Source: Candidatus Bathyarchaeota archaeon
GTDB taxonomy: Archaea; Thermoproteota; Bathyarchaeia; TCS64
Assembly: GCA_030608725.1 (NCBI GenBank)
Contig: JAUWDP010000022.1
Location: 1-10,297, forward strand
DNA: 10,297 nucleotides
Direction of reading: 5' to 3'
Made by a program: the position numbers and the translations under genes. Of the stretch, positions 6,583 through 10,297 are shown one piece after another. Position 1 is the first letter of the stretch. Every line of letters begins with the position of its first letter. The notes beneath the pieces were generated by a model. The model was not told the origin of the DNA and did no database searches. It saw only the letters and a program-made list of their open reading frames with translations.

Positions 6583-6684
6583 ATGGATCCAGGATCTTAT
6601 GCACGATTAAGGGAGGAGCTTGAGAGGCTGAAGCGCCTCTCGGGCATGGCTATGAGCCTGAACCTTGTGTATGCGCGCACCTAA
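6583..6684 (+). pseudogene. truncated 33-codon ORF abutting the tRNA gene
   Basis: ATG 6583 follows GGGAGCAGGGAC (a possible GGGAG ribosome site) and encodes a short amphipathic helix, with RLREELERLKRLSG then MAMSLNLVYART, before TAA at 6682. The stop is only 4 bases from the tRNA 3' CCA (antisense side). The helical start and hydrophobic follow-on look like the beginning of a longer protein cut off at the tRNA border, as happens when an element's gene spans the attachment site. It could also be a meaningless ORF. I do not recognise the protein. Confidence 0.3.
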
Positions 6685-6688
6685 TTAG

Positions 6689-6766
6689 TGGCGGGCCCGG
6701 TGGGATTCGAACCCACGATCCCCAGCTTCGCAGGCTGATGTCCTATCCAGACTAGACCACGAGCCC
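6689..6766 (-). tRNA. tRNA-Arg (anticodon GCG)
   Basis: The minus strand folds as a full cloverleaf. Acceptor GGGCTCG (5' end at 6766) pairs with CGGGCCC, with one G-T pair; D stem GTCT/GGAC; anticodon stem TCAGC/GCTGG around the loop CTGCGAA, with anticodon GCG at 6731-6729; T arm GTGGG-TTCGAAT-CCCAC; discriminator G at 6692; CCA encoded at 6691-6689. GCG reads CGC, so it charges arginine. No intron. It has its own TATA-like box upstream and is divergent from the M32 gene. As the gene bordering the accessory segment on its 3' side, it is the natural candidate attachment site. Confidence 0.95.
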
Positions 6767-6788
6767 CCAAATACAACCCCCAAACCAG

Positions 6789-6798
6789 ATAAATAAAC
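6789..6798 (-). promoter_or_regulatory. TATA-like promoter of tRNA-Arg
   Basis: On the minus strand GTTTATTTAT, centred about 28 nt upstream of the tRNA 5' end at 6766, the expected spacing for an archaeal RNA start near the mature 5' end. Confidence 0.55.
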
Positions 6799-6812
6799 CT
6801 ACTCCGCCAAGA

Positions 6813-6820
6813 CTATAAAC
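6813..6820 (+). promoter_or_regulatory. TATA box of the M32 carboxypeptidase / taw1 unit
   Basis: CTATAAAC, preceded by CGCCAAGA, centred about 29 nt before the ATG at 6846. With no ribosome-binding site before that ATG, the mRNA is probably leaderless or nearly so. The box is back to back with the tRNA promoter, about 20 bp away. Confidence 0.6.
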
Positions 6821-6845
6821 ACCCAACCTACACAATAAAACAACG

Positions 6846-8384
6846 ATGACCACACCAACAACCCCCCAAGAGGCATACACAGCCCTCATGGAGAAGAACA
6901 GAGAGCTCTTCATAGGAGAATCCGCCGGAGCCATCCTCTACTGGGACATGGAAACCAAGATGCCCCCCAAGGCAGTCAACCTCAGAAGCCTCCAGCTCGC
7001 CCTCCTCCAGAAGATATTCCACAGGATGCAGACCGACCCCGAGATTGGCAACCTCATTAACAAAATAAACGCCCACCCAGACAACGCCACCCTCGACCAG
7101 CAACAGCAGAGAAACGTCCACCTCTCCAAGAAGAACTACGACGAAATGACCAAACTCCCCGAGGACCTCGTAGTCGAGACAGCCAAACAGACAGCACTCA
7201 CAATAAACATCTGGAAGAAAGCCAAGGCAGCCCAGGACTATGCAATGTACAGGCCAGACCTGGAGAAGCTGTACGACCTGCGCGTCAAGGCAGCGGAGAT
7301 CCTCATGGACGTCAAGGGCACCTCCACCCCCTACGACGCCCTCATAGACATCCACGAACCCGGCGTCAACGCCGACACCATCTCCACACTATTCACACCC
7401 ATGAGGGACGGCCTCATCAAGATCATCGACAAGATCAGAGACACCCCAGAGCCGAACACCGACTTCCTCAGACGACGGATACCCATCGAGACCCAAAGAG
7501 AGATCTCGGAGGCCATCGCCGCCGAGATAGGATACGACACCCAGACGGAGAATGCCGGCGGCAGGATCGACGAGACCGAGCACCCATTCACCATAGGCTA
7601 CTACGACGACGTAAGGATCACAACCCACTACTACGAGGAAAGGTTCGAGTCCAGCGTGTTCTCCGTCCTCCACGAGGGAGGCCACGCCCTCTACGAGCAA
7701 AACCTCCCAGCCGAGTGGATCTACCAACCAATAGGGCTCGCCTCAAGCTCGGGGATACACGAATCCCAGTCCAGGATGGTCGAGAACATCATAGGCCGCA
7801 GCCCCGAGCTCTGGAGCAGCCTCTACCCCAAACTCCAGTCCCTCGTGAACGGCGCCCTCTCAGACACCACCGTCGACCAGTTCGTGCGGGGCATAAACAT
7901 GGTCAAGCCATCCAAGATCCGCGTCGAGGCAGACGAGGTCACGTACGGCCTCCACATCATCATCAGGTTCGAGATAGAGCAGGACCTATACAGGGGCAAG
8001 ATCTCCATAGACGAACTCCCCCAGATCTGGAACCAGAAATACGAAGAGTACCTGGGCGTAGAGACCAAGAACGACTCGGAGGGCGTCATGCAGGACACCC
8101 ACTGGGCCGGAGGCTCCTACGGGTACTTCCCCAGCTACGCCCTCGGCAACATCTACAGCGGCATGATGCTCGACAAGATGACCGCGGACATACCCGACTG
8201 GAAGGAAGGGCTCACGTCCAAGGGATTCTTCCAAGTGGGAGGCTGGCTTAAGGAGAACGTCCACAGCCACGGCAACCTCCACGACCCCGTCGACCTGATG
8301 AAGGAGATCACAGGGAAAGACCTGACGGTGAAGCCCTTCATCAGCTACCTAGAAGAGAAGTACTCGAAGCTATACGGATACTGA
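6846..8384 (+). CDS. M32-family metallocarboxypeptidase
   Basis: A 512-residue protein, the usual length of M32 (Taq/Pfu-type thermostable) carboxypeptidases, which remove C-terminal amino acids using a divalent metal in the cytoplasm. The N-terminal half is helical and includes GAILYWDMETKMPPKA, the family's 'WD...MP' start. The metal site is HEGGH (H276, E277, H280) with GIHESQSRMVEN (E306 as third ligand). RVEADEVTYGLHIIIRFEIE and HWAGGSYGYFPSYALGNIYSG are further family signatures. Nothing is missing, so it should be active. It is expressed from a leaderless-type promoter; taw1 begins 9 bp after its stop, so the two are probably one transcript, though no functional link between peptide trimming and wyosine synthesis is obvious. 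Codon third positions are strongly C-biased, as in the flanking chromosomal genes and unlike the accessory segment. Confidence 0.95.
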   Translation: MTTPTTPQEAYTALMEKNRELFIGESAGAILYWDMETKMPPKAVNLRSLQLALLQKIFHRMQTDPEIGNLINKINAHPDNATLDQQQQRNVHLSKKNYDEMTKLPEDLVVETAKQTALTINIWKKAKAAQDYAMYRPDLEKLYDLRVKAAEILMDVKGTSTPYDALIDIHEPGVNADTISTLFTPMRDGLIKIIDKIRDTPEPNTDFLRRRIPIETQREISEAIAAEIGYDTQTENAGGRIDETEHPFTIGYYDDVRITTHYYEERFESSVFSVLHEGGHALYEQNLPAEWIYQPIGLASSSGIHESQSRMVENIIGRSPELWSSLYPKLQSLVNGALSDTTVDQFVRGINMVKPSKIRVEADEVTYGLHIIIRFEIEQDLYRGKISIDELPQIWNQKYEEYLGVETKNDSEGVMQDTHWAGGSYGYFPSYALGNIYSGMMLDKMTADIPDWKEGLTSKGFFQVGGWLKENVHSHGNLHDPVDLMKEITGKDLTVKPFISYLEEKYSKLYGY

Positions 8385-8393
8385 GGCCACCAC

Positions 8394-9361
8394 TTGAGCG
8401 TCCCCGAGGAGCTACGCAGCGTCTACCGCAGGCAGGGCTACCACCTCGTGGGCGCCCACAGCGCCGTCAAGACCTGCCACTGGGTCAGAAAGAGCCTCAA
8501 CACACGCGGAGAGGAGCACTGCTACAAGCAGCGATTCTACGGCATCCCTTGCCACCGCTGCCTCCAGATGACCCCCAGCCTCGGCCACTGCACACAGAGC
8601 TGCGTATTCTGCTGGAGGGCCACACCCGAGCACCTTAGCGTCCAGTGGGAGCAGACCAGACTACCAGAGCACCTCGCGGATGACCCTTACACAATAGTAG
8701 AGGGAAGCCTGCAAGCCCACCGGAAGGCAATGTCAGGATTCGGCGGCAATCCCAACGTCTCCAAGGAGATGCTCAGCGACGCCATGAACCCGGTCCACGC
8801 CGCCATCAGCCTGGAGGGAGAGCCCACCATCTACCCCCCCACCTGGGAGAACTGGTGCAGGCCTACTACGACAACGGATACAAGTCAGTATTCATAGTCA
8901 CCAACGGCCTCAACCCCGAAGTCCTCGCGAACCTGAGCACGGAGCCCACCCAGCTCTACGTGAGCGCCTGCGCCCCCGACGAGGAGACCTACACCCGCAC
9001 GTGCAGGCCCCTCGTCCCCGACGGATGGGAGAGGCTCAACGAGACGATGGAGCTCCTGAGAAGCTTCAGCTGCCCCACTGTACTCAGGCACACCCTGGTC
9101 CCCAAGCTCAACATGGTGAACCCCGCTGGATACGCAAGACTCGCCCAGATATCAGACGCCACATACCTGGAACCCAAGGCAGCAAAATCCGTGGGCTACG
9201 CGAGGCAGAGATTCGCATACGACGAGATGGCCTGGCACGAGGACATACGCACGTTCGCTGAGCAGCTCGCAGTAGCGTCGGGCTACAGCATCCTGGACGA
9301 GCAGCCCCAGAGCTCCATCGTCCTCCTCAGCAAGTTGAAAGAACCGAAGAAGCTCTACTAG
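8394..9361 (+). CDS. taw1: Taw1/TYW1, tRNA 4-demethylwyosine synthase, split by a -1 frameshift
   Basis: A radical-SAM enzyme that in archaea condenses N1-methylguanosine-37 of tRNA-Phe with pyruvate to make imG-14. The 5' part (8394-8897) has the Cys of the auxiliary cluster (C28, C43, C56), the CYKQ lysine (K45), the radical-SAM motif C66-x3-C70-x2-C73 (CTQSCVFCW) and AISLEGEPTIYP. After the run of seven C at 8834-8840 this frame turns to nonsense and stops at 8897. The homologous continuation (HLGELVQAYYDNGYKSVFIV and onward to SSIVLLSKLKEP) is in the -1 frame. One extra C would restore a single 322-residue protein of normal family length. The cause may be a sequencing or assembly slip, a true mutation, or programmed slippage. 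The TTG start follows TGAGG (weak Shine-Dalgarno overlapping the M32 stop) by a suitable distance. Its stop overlaps that of the convergent permease. Confidence 0.9.
8834..8840 (+). other. C7 homopolymer at the taw1 frameshift point
   Basis: Seven consecutive C read as taC CCC CCC in the upstream frame. This fits the X-XXY-YYZ heptamer of -1 slippery sites, and it is also a classic place for a lost base in sequencing. Homology upstream stays in the first frame up to TIYPP and resumes in the -1 frame immediately after the run, so the shift lies here or within a few bases. Confidence 0.8.
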
Positions 9362-10143
9362 ATGAACCTGAGCAGCGTCATGACGACGCCGAGTACAAAG
9401 AAGGTGCCCCCAACGACCCTCGCAAGGATACGCTCATCCATGGAGTTCACGACCCTGACCCCAGCGACCCCCCCGACGATGGTAGCCGCAGCCATCACGA
9501 CGCCAACGTAGACATCCATGTTTCCCCGCATCAGGTAGCCCACCGAAGCCGAGGCAGCCGTAATGGCCATAATGACGGTTGATGTCCCGATAGCCGAGTG
9601 GATGGGGTAATCTAGGACAAACAGGAGAACGATCATAATCAGGACCCCTCCTCCTGCCCCGAAGACACCGCAGTTAATACCGATCAGAACCCCCAGCAGT
9701 AGAGAAGCGAACACCTGTTTCGAGCCTGAGTCAAATCTCAGATACTTGGCAAATCTATCAGAGATGGCAGTCCGGTTCATCCCGTTCCTCCAGATCATCA
9801 ATCCGGCTCCCAGCATCCAGGCTCCATAGCTAAGGGCCAAGAACCAGTCGGGGAGGGCGACGGTGTAACCTGCCCCCAGCTGAGCTCCAGTCACTGATCC
9901 CAAGGCTATCCAGAGTCCATCTCTAAGGTCCACGTTCCCATGCCTCCAGTACTCGTAGCCGATCGCAAGGGAAGCCAGAACATCAACCAGTAGGCTTACA
10001 CCTATAGAGAGATGCATCCCATAACCCAGAATAATGCTAAGACCGGGGACGACGACCATGACAGCACTGGCACCGACAAAGCTCATCACCAGTCCGCTGG
10101 CTAGACCCAACGCCAGGATAATGATGAGCGAGGCCGCATCCAT
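9358..10143 (-). CDS. TauE/SafE-family membrane permease
   Basis: 261 residues, hydrophobic throughout, with about eight membrane segments; typical of the TauE/SafE (PF01925) family, proposed to export sulfite, sulfoacetate or other small anions. The two halves are internal repeats: GLASGLVMSFVGASAVMVV with HLSIGVSLLVD, and later GVLIGINCGVFGAGGGVLIM with HSAIGTSTVIM, each followed by a YxxRHGN/YLMRGN loop. FGAGGG (161-166) is the family's conserved Gly motif; the first half has FVGASA instead. ATG 10143 is chosen over ATG 10191: the extra 16 residues are polar and not family-like, and a TATA-like box sits 28 nt before 10143. The actual substrate is unknown. It converges on taw1 with a 4-bp overlap. 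Confidence 0.85.
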   Translation of the reverse strand: MDAASLIIILALGLASGLVMSFVGASAVMVVVPGLSIILGYGMHLSIGVSLLVDVLASLAIGYEYWRHGNVDLRDGLWIALGSVTGAQLGAGYTVALPDWFLALSYGAWMLGAGLMIWRNGMNRTAISDRFAKYLRFDSGSKQVFASLLLGVLIGINCGVFGAGGGVLIMIVLLFVLDYPIHSAIGTSTVIMAITAASASVGYLMRGNMDVYVGVVMAAATIVGGVAGVRVVNSMDERILARVVGGTFFVLGVVMTLLRFI

Positions 10144-10165
10144 GTCCGGAAACTTTCTAAGAGGG

Positions 10166-10176
10166 CATTCAAAAGC
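10166..10176 (-). promoter_or_regulatory. TATA-like promoter of the TauE/SafE gene
   Basis: On the minus strand GCTTTTGAATG, preceded by GGAAAG, centred 28 nt before the ATG at 10143. An alternative box CATTTAAAGG lies near 10206-10215 and would give an RNA starting just after the upstream ATG at 10191, again favouring the ATG at 10143. Confidence 0.4.
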
Positions 10177-10234
10177 CTTTCCATGGACCATTTTTTAGGG
10201 TAAGCCTTTAAATGTCCCCCATCACAATATTTGC

Positions 10235-10269
10235 GATTCAGTCAGAGAAACCGAGTCTCTAAATGAATC
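10235..10269. repeat. two-part inverted repeat upstream of the permease gene
   Basis: GATTCA (10235-10240) pairs with TGAATC (10264-10269), and inside it AGAGA (10244-10248) pairs with TCTCT (10256-10260), separated by a symmetric 3x3 internal loop (GTC/AAA) and a 7-base terminal loop AACCGAG. It could be a regulator-binding dyad for the permease promoter or the terminal hairpin of a gene beyond the window. Confidence 0.4.
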
Positions 10270-10297
10270 AGGATGAATGAAAAAATGATAGTCCACT

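Noticed and set aside
4042..6681. GCGCGCACC direct repeat (4042-4050 and 6673-6681) as element attachment sites
   Set aside because: Only 9 bp match and the flanks differ. Such a repeat is expected by chance over this distance, and it does not include the tRNA 3' end as usual att sites do.
4644..6684. SSV-type split integrase, with the 33-codon ORF as int(N) and the recombinase tail as int(C)
   Set aside because: In that arrangement both parts would read in the same direction relative to the element ends. Here the tail is on the minus strand and the short ORF on the plus strand, and no tRNA-derived att sequence lies beside the tail.
6828..7355. Long minus-strand frames opposite the M32 gene (also 7389-7727 and 7986-8282)
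   Set aside because: They mirror the strongly C-biased codons of the M32 gene and have no motifs of their own.

Overview
The window looks like a piece of an archaeal chromosome. It carries an archaeal-type tRNA 4-demethylwyosine synthase (Taw1/TYW1). Most real starts have no convincing Shine-Dalgarno sequence; instead an A/T-rich TATA-like box lies about 27-35 nt upstream of the chosen start, which fits leaderless or nearly leaderless archaeal mRNAs. Codons in the housekeeping genes strongly favour C in third position. The lineage cannot be fixed from this sequence alone; an uncultured archaeon such as a Bathyarchaeia-like or other TACK/Asgard member is only a guess.

Layout. (1) 186-1172 (+): secreted, membrane-anchored caspase-like protease with an EF-hand-type loop. 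(2) 1289-2830 (-): membrane protein fused to a spermidine-synthase-like methyltransferase-fold domain. (3) 2899-3795 (-): tandem GNAT acetyltransferase with a T-run terminator. (4) 3853-6684: accessory segment, visibly different in composition. It holds a damaged excisionase-like HTH gene, a long gene-poor AT-rich stretch, a compact region able to fold into a pseudoknot, the C-terminal tail of a tyrosine recombinase, a 56-residue basic protein, and a divergent pair made of a CxxC/coiled-coil protein and a CCHC zinc-ribbon protein, then a truncated 33-codon ORF. (5) 6689-6766 (-): tRNA-Arg(GCG), the right border of the accessory segment. (6) 6846-8384 (+): M32 metallocarboxypeptidase. (7) 8394-9361 (+): Taw1, probably co-transcribed with M32, broken by a one-base frameshift in a run of seven C. 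(8) 9358-10143 (-): TauE/SafE-family permease, convergent with Taw1 and sharing a CTAG in which both stop codons lie. A hairpin lies upstream of it at 10235-10269.

Interpretation. The flanks are ordinary chromosomal genes. The middle is best read as a decayed or partial integrated element beside a tRNA gene: a recombinase remnant, a crippled HTH protein and short orphan genes with metal-binding knuckles. No duplicated 3' tRNA fragment was found, so the element's exact ends are unknown. The most unusual items are the divergent CxxC-coiled-coil/zinc-ribbon pair, the pseudoknot-capable region next to the recombinase tail, the frameshifted Taw1 and the surface-anchored caspase-like protein.
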